The notes under the pieces were generated by a model. The model was not told where the DNA came from and ran no database searches. It was given only the letters and a program-made list of their open reading frames with translations. The position numbers and the translations under genes are program-made. This document shows, piece after piece, positions 1-11,700 of a stretch of 64,000 bases of DNA (its first letter is position 1; each line of letters begins with the position of its first letter). This DNA is from Volvox africanus. Taxonomy: Eukaryota > Chlorophyta > Chlorophyceae > Chlamydomonadales > Volvocaceae. The stretch is from positions 1,178,001 to 1,242,000 of the forward strand of contig BSDZ01000011.1 in NCBI GenBank assembly GCA_030268105.1, written 5' to 3'.

Positions 1-1124
1 GGCGTCCTGACTGATGCCTTGGCAATAGGGGCACCTTCGTAGCTGCTTCAGGCTGAGTTGGCAAAGGATGACGCCAATCCCTTGCTGCATGGGTGTGCTA
101 AGGATACTACAGCATGCAGAGACAACCCCGCTGACCTGGCCCACCATAACCCGGTAAATTGCTATGATAAATACGTCACATCTTTGGCTCGTGTGCACTG
201 CAGCTGCTCATTCAGAGACAAGCTAGTGACCGCTGTGCTGTCCTCCTCCAATCCCAATTCACGTTCGCACTCCACGATGATGGTGGTTCGTACTTCCATG
301 TCTAGTTGTTGAACAGGAGCGTGCAAATTGTCTGCCTGTCTGACTCCCCTACAACCTACCGCGCCCAGATAAAAAGCCATAGCCGGCATGCCACCGTGGT
401 CGCAGGGGTAGTACGGTGCCTTCATCTGTTTGCCTACCGCATGGTCTTTTCCACGTAAGAATGTTCACCAATCGATGTCCAGTTGGTCGCACATCCCTAC
501 CCACCATCGCACTGATCTGCTCAGGAGCAGCCAGATTGGTCCAGACTTGGTAAAGCTGATGCGAGCTGGACCCAAACCTGGCGGCATCGGCTAACACGGG
601 GCCACCAAGCACTAGGCTGATCTCCGTCGCCACCTGCTCTTCTTGTCTGACTCTGCCGCACAAACTGGAGCAATTCGTCCTATAATGCATGCGGGCCGGT
701 AATCTGGGCAAGCTCTTGAAGCAATTCCACTACTCGCAGAACTCAGGGTACAGACTCAACAGAATTCACATCCAGAAGGCCACGATAATTCAGGTACTGC
801 CATTCCCCACTCCGGCGATTCTAAGCTGCTCCTTAGTTACCTCTGCGACGTCCGCGGGTAGACTAGAAAAAGCGTCCCTCCAAGCCGCAGGTGGTATCAA
901 CTCCGGACATGCTGCTGTCAAGACAACCAGCCTGGCTGCGGCCACCTTGCGAGCTTTGAAGTCGGCTTCCGAGTACAGGTACCGGTTTACCCAGATCCCA
1001 TTACGGACACAGGACTCCAAACCGGTGCAAACTCCGCCCAGGGGTTCGATCCCATGCTGTACTGCGTGCTGAAAGAAGGGTGACCCCTTGTTCCAAAGAC
1101 GAGTATCGCCATCGCAGTGATCAT

Positions 1125-3290
1125 TCAGTCTCCCCCCAGACGCTTCGCAATCATAAACCAGTCTAAGGCGGTGCTATGCAGCTGCCTGCGCTCACTTGCC
1201 TTGAAGGCGTTACTCGCGTCTGGTGGTGGCATCCTCTGCTCAAAGCGCCATCCTTTCCAGCCCAGAATAGCCTCGTCTAGCGATGGACACAAGTCCTCAC
1301 TGAATGGTGCCACCAATGCAGTGTGATGCACGGCCGTAGTGGTGAGTCGATTATCCGCCCAGGCTGCTCGTACCGTAGCCAACGCCTCCATGGTTGCCGA
1401 ACCTAGTTTAGCAGCATCCTCGGCTTCCTCATCCAACCTGGCGCCGTTGCTGTCAACCGCACTGAGCCGGGGGTTATGAGATAGCTTGTCCGCATTTTGA
1501 TGCCGTACACCTGGCCAGTGCTTCATGACAAAGTTATACTCTCATAGCACCAATGGAAACCGTGCGTACCGCCCTGTTAACCCTTCCGCACTCATAAGAT
1601 AGGTAAGTGGCTGGTGGTCCGTGACGAGTTTGAAGGATGGTCCACCGATGAGATGGTGCCTAAACATCTTGACAGCCCAGACCGCCGCCAGCGTCTCTCC
1701 CTTGTAGCTGCTGTACTGGGCCTCGTGCTTGTTCAAGGACCGGCTGATGCAGGTACACATGTACTTGTTGCCTTTATCATCGAGCTGACCAAGCACCGAT
1801 GCCTCTGTTTCAGAAGTCCGTGTGAAGGATCAGCGGCCAGCTGTAATCTATGCGACGCAGCACCATGCCCTCACGGATGAAGGCGGCCTTAATCGCATCG
1901 TGAGCCTCCTGCTGCACCGGACCCCAAGTCCACGGTATGTCCTTCAGTAGCTTATTGAGCTCCACCACTAACTAACTCATGTTTGGCACATAGCAGCGGT
2001 AGTATCCCAGCGGACGAAGCCCAGCTGAGTGCGTAGCTCCGAGACGTTCTTGGGGGGGTTGAAACGCCGTAATGGCTCCCACTTTAACCTGATGCGGATT
2101 GATACCGAATGGGCTGAGATTGTGCCCCAGGTACTCAATGACGTCTGCACCAAAGATGGACTCGTCCGGGTGGGCTCGGAGGCCACACGCAGACAAAGAA
2201 TCCAGGACACGCCCCACGTCCTCACATGCTGTTCCGGTGTCTCCGACGAGGTGAGCACGTCGTCATTAAAAGCCACGCTGATGTTGTCAAGGCCTGCCTT
2301 CGCCAGTTCGTAGTCCATTACACGCTGAAATTTGGCGCTGGCATTCTTGAGACCGTAGGGCATTCTGGTGTACATCATAAGCTTGTTTCCCACCCAGTAC
2401 GCAGTCTTCCGCTGGTTCTCTGGCTTCATGGGTATCTGCAAGACGCCTTGTCGCAAGGCCAGCTTCGAAAATATAACAGCCTTGCCCACCACCTGCTGAT
2501 AGATCTCTTCTGGGCGTTGTAGGACGTGCCGGTCTGAAAGGGTATGCTGGTTCACTGGCCTGTAGTCCTGGGCCATGCGGAAGTCCATTCCACATGCCTG
2601 TCTGCGGATCCTTCTTGGCTGCAAGCACTGGGTTGACCGAGCACATGGTTGGGCCCACATACTGCTTCAATATGCCAGGTTTGATTAGCTCCGCTGTCTT
2701 GACACTGATTACCTCCTTTTCCTTGGGGCTGTAGCGCCTTGGCGGTTGAACAATGGGTTTATCTGTATCCAGGTCCAGGGCGAAAGGCCCTTGGTCACCG
2801 CAGTAACCAGGAAGTTCCTCCATACTGTAGGTGAAGGCTGTGTGTTTGCGCGCTCGTACAGCATCTTGTAGTGCCTGACCTGTTGCTACATCCAAAGTAA
2901 TGCTGTTGCCCCATATCCAGCCACTGTCCGCATCCTTATGGTAGCGTTCGTAGGCTGTGGCGGCGGAGTTTCCCTCTGGTGTGAATGAGGCAACACTGGC
3001 AAGACTCGAGGGAGGATAAAGGTCCCAGCGTCTGCTCCCTCCACCGGGGTCTGCTGCATTATGCACGTAGAAGAGAGCATGGTTTAAAGCCGTACACTCC
3101 CACATAGCTTGGTTCAGCACATAGCCACCTGTTGTCACCTCACGTGTAGGAAGCTCTACGCCTTGGCTTCCGGTAACACACACCCGCATAGCTCCCGCAC
3201 CCACCGTGAGGGAGATGAGTACGAGGGCTAGCAGACTCGCCGTGCAGGACGCCCACCACGTACGGCGCTTGACCGCCGGCACTTCTCTTC
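1125..3290 (-). mobile_element. Ty3/gypsy retrotransposon pol remnant (RT, RNase H, start of integrase)
   Basis: Read on the minus strand, pieces of a gypsy polyprotein appear in the expected order across several frames. At about 2620-2790 lies the RT N-terminus (PPRRYSPKEKEVI, then VNPVLAAKKDPQTG). At 2220-2600 comes the RT core (DYRPVNQHT, KTAYWVGNKLMMYTRMPYGL, and FNDD in place of the usual YxDD). At 1972-2217 is the RT thumb/connection (VIEYLGHNLSPFGI). At 1542-1796 is the RNase H region (SRSLNKHEAQYSS, LVTDHQPLTYLMS). At about 1480-1526 is the linker before integrase (HQNADKLSHNPRLS). The usual FSKLDL motif reads FSKLAL, so one catalytic aspartate is lost, and the frames are broken repeatedly. 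Sequence from 3290 to about 4500 may be its 5' part, but no gag domain is recognisable. No LTR was identified. It is a dead copy. Confidence 0.85.
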
Positions 3291-5413
3291 CCGTGCTTGC
3301 CTGGTGGGCCGTTTCCTCTTGCCGCGGCGGCGTGGACTGTCCTGGGGGCTGGGTTGTAGCTCAACCTTGGGCACTGCCTCCTCTGCCAGGCTAACTACTG
3401 CACCGACTGCAAGATTGCTGACTGATCCTACTGTGCTGAGTATTTTCTTTGGCCACGTCCAGCCCGTATCTCCCGCTGCAGGTGACGTTAATGAAGTAGT
3501 AGAGTTAGACGTAGGTGGGCTGCATCCTCCCCCCCCCCCAGTTTTTTTGGCTACGCAGAGAGCGCGGATGAGCTGGAGGTGATGAAGGCCACCCACTTGA
3601 GTGTGACATTGTCCCCTTCCTAGCTGGTCACTTGACGGTTGTCATGGGGATGGAACGACGTACTTAGGGTGCTCCAGCAAGTTGGGATATAGGTGAAGCT
3701 GTGCTACCGGGTACTGTGTTATTGCGTCAGCTACCAGATGCATCTGGTCATTGCCGATATGACCGCCTGAATGTCGTACATGGCCGCCTCTTCAACCACC
3801 AGCACCTCATGCGTCGTGCTGGGTAGTACTGTGACCTTGAGCCCTTCGTCATCGATCTCACCAATGACGTGGGCATCTTGGTCTGCAGATGTGTTAAGGC
3901 TGGTAGTTGTCCTGTGGACTGGAAAACCAAGCAGTGCCCCTGCATGCCGGGTGATGCGGTCAACGTCAGCACAGTGATCCCTCAGATAGCAGAGCTGAGG
4001 AGCTGCCGTGGCACCAACATGAATACATCCATCTTGGTAACAAAACATCAGCTGCCTGTGGTTGAAGTATATGCCGCAGCCTGCTGGTCCTTCATGAGCA
4101 TAGGCCTTATGCCCACAGGTATCTCCTGTATGCCGCACACTGGCATGTCAGCTGCTCCAGAAACACAGTACGGCACCCCCGAAGGCATCAAACGTGGGTG
4201 TATGGCCATGCTGCCTGCAGCCATTTTGTCCTCCTGTACAGTCGCCGCCTCCTGCGGACACTGTTCGGGTGCTGTTGCAAAGGTAGAATGTGCTGGGTTT
4301 CAGGCGGCACATCCCTGACAGCTGGAGCTGCTGAGGCTGCCTGCACAGTGTTGTATCCCTCTTCGCTGCTCATGCACTTATCTGCACATCTAAAGATTAA
4401 GCGCCAAGTGGTGATGCGCTTGCAAAACAAGCCAAACAAATCGGGACGAGATTCAAGGGCAGTGGAAGACTTCAGGAGTGAAAAGTTTAAACTTACAATT
4501 CGAAATATGAGGTGCGGGTGTGTCAGCTATCAGAACCGATTCCAAGCGATTATCATCTAACCGGCTATCAATACTCAGGCTTGGCTCAGGCCAAACGCAG
4601 TGTAGTTTAGCTCAATATTATAATATTATTAATTGTCCGAGAAAAGCTTACGCTATTTGGCCATCCCCACACATATTATACTCATGATATCGCATGATAT
4701 CATGATATCATGATACATGGTACATACCGCACCAGATTCTCGATCCGCAAGTGTGATAAACCCTAGCAAACATATCACCGATATTTGCATGCAGTATATT
4801 ATATTTATCAAGCCTTCTTGGGATTTTTGCAAAGCGAATGGCCGAATATCATTATTCAGTTGTTGCTCAACCGCTGTGGTCATGGCTACGATCATATCTC
4901 ACACCAATACACTTATTCCCGCGTAACCATGGTGTAGATATCAATGCTGATCAGTATGATCCTAAGCGTCCTTCTGCATAGTTATTCTGTAATGTGTACG
5001 TGAATTCATCTTATCACGATAACTGCCTCTGCAGTCACATTTCTCACACTAAAGCATCGATTATGCAAGCATTGATGTAGCAATGTAGCAAATATTATAA
5101 CTCAATGATTTATGCCATGAAAATGCTAGTAAACTACGTATGCCAGCTCGAACCGTGCATTCATTAGATGTTGCATTATTGATATTGCTGGCAATGCTAC
5201 GCACATAACACCGATCTCATGGATTGATTAATGTGTGATTATGTAAAAATATCAGATATATTTAGTGGTCACCATGTATTCAATTACGGGTCGCTGATCA
5301 TCTAATCAGGTTGGATTGACTGACGCATTGATCATAATCAAGCCATAATACAACAATAGGAGCTAAAATGTGTCGTTGCTGACAATGCTACCCTTGCATT
5401 CCCCGATTACTCG
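3291..5413. other. Gene-poor stretch, possibly retroelement 5' region then AT-rich sequence
   Basis: No gene can be supported. The minus strand around 3731-4138 stays open for about 135 codons and contains cysteine- and histidine-containing stretches, but no zinc knuckle or protease motif is clear. From about 4560 the sequence turns AT-rich. A short cluster of ATGATATC units lies at about 4682-4715. No splice-site-framed coding exon was seen. Confidence 0.4.
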
Positions 5414-5819
5414 TTACGGTTCTGTGTCGAAGTAATGTCTGATGCTTCATTGTATGGGAGTGGTGCTGTATTGTTACATGAAGGGCGACCGACCGCTTCC
5501 ACGAGTAAGAAGTTTTTGGGTGCAGAGACCCGTTACACCACCAGGGAACAGGAGTTGTTGGCGGTCTTGCATGCTTTTAAAGGAATGGCAGTGTTATCTT
5601 GAGGGCCGGCCGCTCACACTGAAGACTGACCACAAACCCCTGATGTTTTTGCAAAGTGTCCCCACATTGAACCGACGGCAAGCTAGATGGATGGAGTATC
5701 TAGCTCGGTTTGACTGCACATGGGAGTACATTGCCGGCAGGATTATTATCACCGATGCTCTCAGCCAACACCCATTGCTACACGCCGTGATTTTGTCAGC
5801 GCCTGTCCCGCACCCGTGA
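5414..5819 (+). mobile_element. Ty3/gypsy RNase H fragment
   Basis: A second, separate gypsy fragment on the plus strand. The first part reads from about 5414 (MSDASLYGSGAVLLHEG, then ETRYTTREQELLAVLHAF), the hallmark start of a retroelement RNase H with the DAS motif. At about 5578-5585 the frame shifts by one base (an extra G in TTTAAAGGAATGG). The following frame carries EWQCYLEG, LKTDHKPLMFLQSV, NRRQARWMEYLARFD and YIAGRIIITDALSQHP, ending at a stop at 5819. No integrase follows and no RT precedes, so only this domain survives. Orientation is opposite to the copy at 1-3.3 kb. Confidence 0.85.
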
Positions 5820-6391
5820 AACAAGGAGGTGCCGTTGTCTTCAGACCTCACGGGGTGATTGAAGGGTTTGGTCCGGCGAAATGCTAGGTATAACGCTTCC
5901 GTTACAAGTCGGTCAGAAAAAGGGAATGAGGGCAACAGATATAAGTGATCGTTTACGCTCAAGAATTACAAACACTTCTCAAGCCAAGTAATAAAGTTTA
6001 CTTGCTCCATCGTCACTTAAACACTAATCTGATTCCAAATGCGGTACACTTGTCGTGACATGGTCAAAAGATAACATGCAACGCGATCAAGATCAAATTA
6101 TTCTGTTAAATAAACGACAATAATATGAATACAACGGATTAAACTGATACACTTTGCACGCTTCTGGACACCCTTTTGGATACTGCGATCCTTCCTCCTA
6201 ATATAAACTGCAGTAGAACCCAAATGATAAAAAAGTACCTGGCTTGACCCGGCTACAACACAAATATTTTCTGGTTTAACATACATAATATGCCTGACTA
6301 CCTGGCTCCACACTTAACATTCATGTCTGACAATATAGCTGCTTGATGCCGCAGGCCGTACGGTCCACGCGTGATGCGTATCATGCACGGT

Positions 6392-6823
6392 TCTCGAGGC
6401 CATTCCCTAAGGATCCGAACTTGCGACCACAATGTCGCCAATTCGAATCTGGGTCGGGGCAAAATGGCGTAGGGGGGATGCAGCTTGGATTGCCCGATTC
6501 TACGGAGTAGGGTCCGAGTCCGCCCCCGGCGCTTGAGAGGATTAAATGCATAGCCCGTGAAGTGCGCAACTGAGGCCCGTAACTGGGCTGATGGTGCGGG
6601 GTGGTTAGACACCCACCTAAATGCCAGTAGATCCGAAGGGGCTGGCACATGGATAGCGGCCGTAGAGAGCAAGGAAACTCTGCGTAACCAAAAAACAGAT
6701 GATCTCTAGCGGCCTCAGATGAAGACGCTGAGGTACGCGTGCCCACTCGGTTAAAATCCCGGAGATCCCCATAATACACGCCAGCCCGCAAGGGCGGAGT
6801 AACCATAATAATAATAATAATAA
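6392..6823 (+). mobile_element. SINE-like retroposon with 13-bp target-site duplications
   Basis: The 13-base sequence TATCATGCACGGT occurs at 6379-6391 and again at 6824-6836, exactly bounding a 432-bp insert. The insert ends in an ATA/AAT trinucleotide run (about 6804-6823), the usual simple-repeat tail of a retroposon, so the element points along the plus strand. Near its 5' end (about 6434-6447) is AATTCGAATC, close to the RNA polymerase III B-box consensus, which suggests a tRNA-derived head. No protein of its own can be read. tRNA-related SINEs are known in Chlamydomonas; whether this is the same family is inference. An alternative is the 5'-truncated tail of a non-LTR element. Confidence 0.7.
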
Positions 6824-6836
6824 TATCATGCACGGT

Positions 6837-8600
6837 AACCTCATTGGTTGTGACATTCCCTCCCTGCTATTCGCTGATCAATAAAAGGATGGAGCTGTTG
6901 AATCATCTTACATTTGCCATTTCCATCTGCAACCCAATGCGTCGCAAGCTGTGGCTGATCTCGAGTCCTGAGCGAACCATCCCCTCCAACCCTCAACTCC
7001 TTCACCTACTGCGGCATAGACATATCACCCGACTCTTAACCCATCGCTGCCTCTTTCTTTCCCCACCAGCCACCTCCTCAACCTCTTCCACCTCCCAACC
7101 AACCTGCAGCTTCTTGCAAAAGAGAAGGGCAAGATCATTGTCACCCTCTTCTAGTTGCAATTGCTTCCCCTGCCACTGCCATTTGTGTTCCTGTAGTCAT
7201 GATGGTGGTGGCGATGGCAGTGGTGATGATGTCTCCGCCAACTCATGGTTGGTGGTGTTAGGGATCAGCGGGGTAATGGGCAAAAACAGAAGGTGGTCGT
7301 GTGAGGCTTGACAATATGCGGTAAAACACCGTACAATGCTAAGCAAATCACAAGATACTGGGGTAGGACACTAAAACTATCCTGAAGTATCATAGAAATG
7401 AATTCGTGAAGGTGCGGGTGGAATGGATGGCAGGATTGGCACCTGAGGTGAGGAGGATGGCGACAACGGTGGTGATGGAGGTGAAGGGGACGGTGGTGTT
7501 GGTGGCTGTTAGAGCATCTAGCTCTTGAACCTGTAGGAAAAGGTTGATTTTGTATGTTGCAAAGTCTCCGGACGGTTAATGACCCATCAAGCAAAGGTTT
7601 TAATCTAAAAGTTCTCTTCCTTGCTTCCTCCCAAGGGCATTCAATACCCAGGTTGCTTAGGAGGCCGAAACAACTTCTGTATGGGTTCAGTGTCCTCGCT
7701 TCGGGATGTACCCTAAAAAGCTCAGAGTCTCTCTTATATCATGGCATTTCACCACTACACCTGGTCACTTCATCTTACAGTTCCTAATTTGGTTTTAAAA
7801 AGCTTCCCATCGTAAGGCAAGTCATCAAGCACACAATTAACCGAAGTTAAGGTCTATTTATTTCTTCTTAGATGCTACAACAGTGGCTGAGGTGAGGGGT
7901 GGCACGATTGATTTTTGATTCCAGGTATGTGGCAATGAGGGTGAACAGGGTCGGACATACGCACTTACATTCAACATGAGTGGAGAGGGAAGCAAGAACA
8001 TCCTGGAGGAGAAATGGTGGTACATGGGCATGGATTCTGTAATCATCACAGCAAATGTTGACAGTTCAAATCAAAGAAGACATGATGGTAGATCATCCAG
8101 TTGGTATCACCCTGGTGCCCTCCTGATGTATTGGTTGTAGTACCATAAGCACATGGACAGCCAACATGACGTCCAGGTCTGTGTTGTATCTCTGCGTTAA
8201 TATCTGCCAACCTGTATAGGCCCGATCGGAAAATGTCCAGTTTCCTGACCATCCTGGACATTAGCCTTAGATACCCCAGGATACTGAAAAGTCTGTAGAT
8301 GGGAAAGCACACCCATCGAGCGTCATGCACTATGAGCTCCTCCTCTCTTCCCTTTACCTTCAGCCTCCTTCCGGACTGCAGGTTTCCCTCCGCGACTTCC
8401 TGAGCCAGGTCATGGCCTCTCTACCCTTGCCCGTAGGTCTAAGCATCAATACGGAACGCCGACAGCAGCAGGTATGAGGTCGAACTGCAAGCTGCCGGTT
8501 CTACTGATGCCCGCTGCCTGTCCTATTTGCTTTCCCAGTGCAGGGTGAGAGGGCTGGCTTTCCCACGGTTTCCTCACGGCTTGTTAGCAACCCCTGAATG
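6837..8600. other. Gene-poor interval downstream of the lipase gene
   Basis: No supported gene. Short open stretches on both strands are low-complexity (serine/threonine/proline or histidine-rich) and lack recognisable domains or splice framing. The CACC/GGTGG-rich tract around 7430-7510 gives spurious histidine-rich frames. Confidence 0.35.
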
Positions 8601-8603
8601 ATA

Positions 8604-8608
8604 TTACA
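8604..8608 (-). terminator. Candidate TGTAA polyadenylation signal of the lipase gene
   Basis: TTACA on the plus strand reads TGTAA on the minus strand, about 175 bases past the lipase stop codon at 8783. TGTAA is the standard poly(A) signal of Chlamydomonas and relatives. A five-base match alone is weak; position and strand are the support. Confidence 0.45.
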
Positions 8609-8782
8609 GATGACCACGCCCTCAACCTCGTCAAGTGTTTTCTCCATCTCCATTCTATCCTAAGCGCTCTTCACTTTCCGTGTGTTTTCCTATTTTGCAT
8701 TCGCCATAGCTGAGATGCCTTGCATAGTCACATAGCTTCCCTAGGCTCTCCATAACCACTCCTACTACATGCAAAATTTCCA

Positions 8783-11700
8783 TTATTGCTCCTGCTCCTG
8801 GTGCCTGCTGCTGTATGTCACACTGACGCTGTGAACACCGCTGCCGCTTGCGTGTGCGTCCAGCCATCGCACCGCTTCCGTCAGTACATCCCACCAGCCG
8901 TCCTCTTTAGTTAAGACATGGAACATATGATCCACCGCAACCAGGGTCTTATCAGGGCTGCGGCTTTGCTCGAACAGAGCCCTGCTGCCATGGGCATCAG
9001 TCCACCTGGCGGGGCGCGGGCATCCGCAGCGGGTGCCGGTGAGGGCGGTCAAAGGAAACTTAGCGTGAGTGCAAGAGAATTAACTTCAGCCAAGGAGCCC
9101 TCTTCGGCCACAGGTCGTAGTTGCGGGGTGGTATGGTAAGATAACCAAAATGGCAGCGTCACGCAAAATCCTCCGCCACACTCCACACAAGGCATTGAGG
9201 TCGATCAAACCCATAACGTACAAGGTGCACCCCACCCTGACCAAACCTCCACGTCATGATATGGGTTCGATTCTTCCACGGCCCCAGGCCCCAGGCCCGC
9301 AGCTGGTCCCCCCCAGGCCCCAGGCCCCAGGCCCGCGCCCTTTGCGCGATGTCTAACTTGTACAATACAGCATACGCTCACATACACGCAGATGCAGACG
9401 CACGCACTTGTCTCGCGAGCTATGGAACACAAGGAAGGGGAAGTCGGTGAGGTGCAGCTCTGCACACAGCTGCTGGCAGGCGCGCAGGTACTCGAGCGCG
9501 TTCCGCACCCTGGTCCCTTGCTTAAAGCAGGAGGGATCGGAGTCCCAGAGCTGCGGGGAAGGCGGGGCATACGAGTGTGCATTTACCAGGAAAGAGAGGT
9601 AGGACGAGGGGACATACGAAGGCAAAAGAGGCCAAGAGTGTAACGAATGAGGGGAGGGCGAGACTCCCTATGTATCAGAGAAGGCGGTGCACCACGGACG
9701 GCGGGGAGACAGGTCCTCTGCGTAGCAATCGGAGTTGGTGTTCTCATTTTTAGAGGGCAAGAAATCGGTCTGCGCCGTCTGTGCCCAGACGCCCCTTACA
9801 CGGGCTGAGTCCGGGATATCAATGGATATCCCAAGCTATTGCAGCTCATGGCCGCTTGCCTAGCAGACGCCACTCAACCAGGTGTAAGAACGAGGACCAC
9901 ATTCCGCGAAGCTAAATGCGATGGGCATGACAGCATGCGCAGGAACACCCGTGCGGCACAGGCAATAAGCACCAGCCGGCTTTGAAACGGGGAGGTGACC
10001 TTGGCTGCAAGGAGGAGGAACCTGGGGTAATGCAGGTCTTGATCCATTAAGCGGATGAATTGCTATAACTTCCCAACTCCATGCCACCTGAGCATCTTGC
10101 AGCAACCCTTGCCGCCCCTCTGGCAACTTCTGAGCCACAAAGGAGCGAGATCGGTAGGACGGCGCCGTCACATCATCTCTTCACCCCGACCCCCGGCCCC
10201 TTTCTCTCTCACTCGCACATCACGTCCCTTCAGTTGCGGTTCTCGTAATTTTTCAACAGTCTCTCCTCTCTCCCCGATTCAGTCCCTCGGGCTCTTCCCC
10301 TCTTCGGCCATACCTCGTTCCCATAAGCCCATCCCTCCCGCCGGTCGCAACTGCGCACCTGCTGGATCAGCGGAAAGACCTTGTTGGGTTCCCCTCGCAC
10401 CAACGGCAGGTGCGGGTACAGCACATTGAGCGCGGCTGCCACCAGTCTCAGCAACCGATTGGGTCCCCGGCTCGCCATACCCTACAGGGCAACGTCACGA
10501 CTACAGGTTATTGCCTGCCTGACCGCATAACTCTTAAAAACCGAAGGTGATCGCTATCTGTCACGCTTCTGTGTTACCATTCAATTTACTACTTGGGGCT
10601 GTTGCCCAAAGGCATAGCTCCCTCTCCCTAAGGGTGACAACCTCACAGCCACACATGCAATACCTCCCAAGGCACACCTCCCAAGGCAGGGGATGCCCCG
10701 TCACCCCACCACTCCGGCAGTCGGCCTCCCCACTGACCTGCAGCGAGATCATGGGTGACAGCAGCACTGTCCCGGAGAACACCGACGTGCCGGTGTGGAG
10801 CATGATGTGTGTAGCGATGCCGCCGCCCAGACTGAGACCCATAATGAACCTGATGTCGTCCGACCATGTAGCACCCGGCAGGACGCAGCACAGTGCCAAG
10901 GGACAAGGGGTCGCCGGGGACCCGTAAGGTGCAGTGCAGCATGTCAGCAAGGGGAACATCCCCCTTCGGCCTTCATCAGGCCGTCGGGCGACATCATGAA
11001 GCGGTTGCTGTATCGCTCTGCGGCACGGCTGCACCACCGAGTTCTTGCTAGGACAACGGGACAACCAAGACTCGGCAATGTACAGAAACGAAAATGTTCG
11101 CTCAGCGGGCTCATGCAGACACATTCGCGCATGGAAAGCATGCATAGCATCTTCCGTTAAGCTATTACCTTGGCGCGACTTCCGGATCTGCTGGAAATCC
11201 GGGCACTATCGCATCCACACCGGAGGTGGTACCACCTCTTTTGTCACCGCCAATCTCATCGTCACCGCGACTCTCGTCGCTGCCGCCGTCTCTATGCGGT
11301 TTGCTAACTTTCCCTGAGAGCCCTGCGTGCGAGTCACCGTCACTCAATTCGATGGTGTGCGGTAAGGTCGGATGCAGTCCCTGATGCCCTTGCAGCGCAG
11401 GTCCTTGATCGGGGAGCCGTGACGGTGACTGATGATGGTGCTGCTGCCCCGCTGCCCCAGCCGTCTTTCTTTGTCTTCGTTGCTGCTGTTGTTCTTGATG
11501 CTGATTCTGATTCTGATGCTGCTCCCGTCGCTGCAATGTGAGTGTGAAGTCGATGACGTCTTGCACATAGTGATCGAACTTTTCAATATAGCACCTTCAG
11601 CAAGGTGGGAAATTTCGGGACTGGTTTCGGCGCGCCAAAGGAAACTCATATTAATAGCGTCGTAACGGGTTTAGCAATGTGGGAGTCCAGTGAGAAAGAA

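Noticed and set aside
4653..4895. 80-codon minus-strand frame with a hydrophobic stretch
   Set aside because: AT-rich sequence overlapping ATGATATC repeats; no family resemblance and no signal of selection can be seen.
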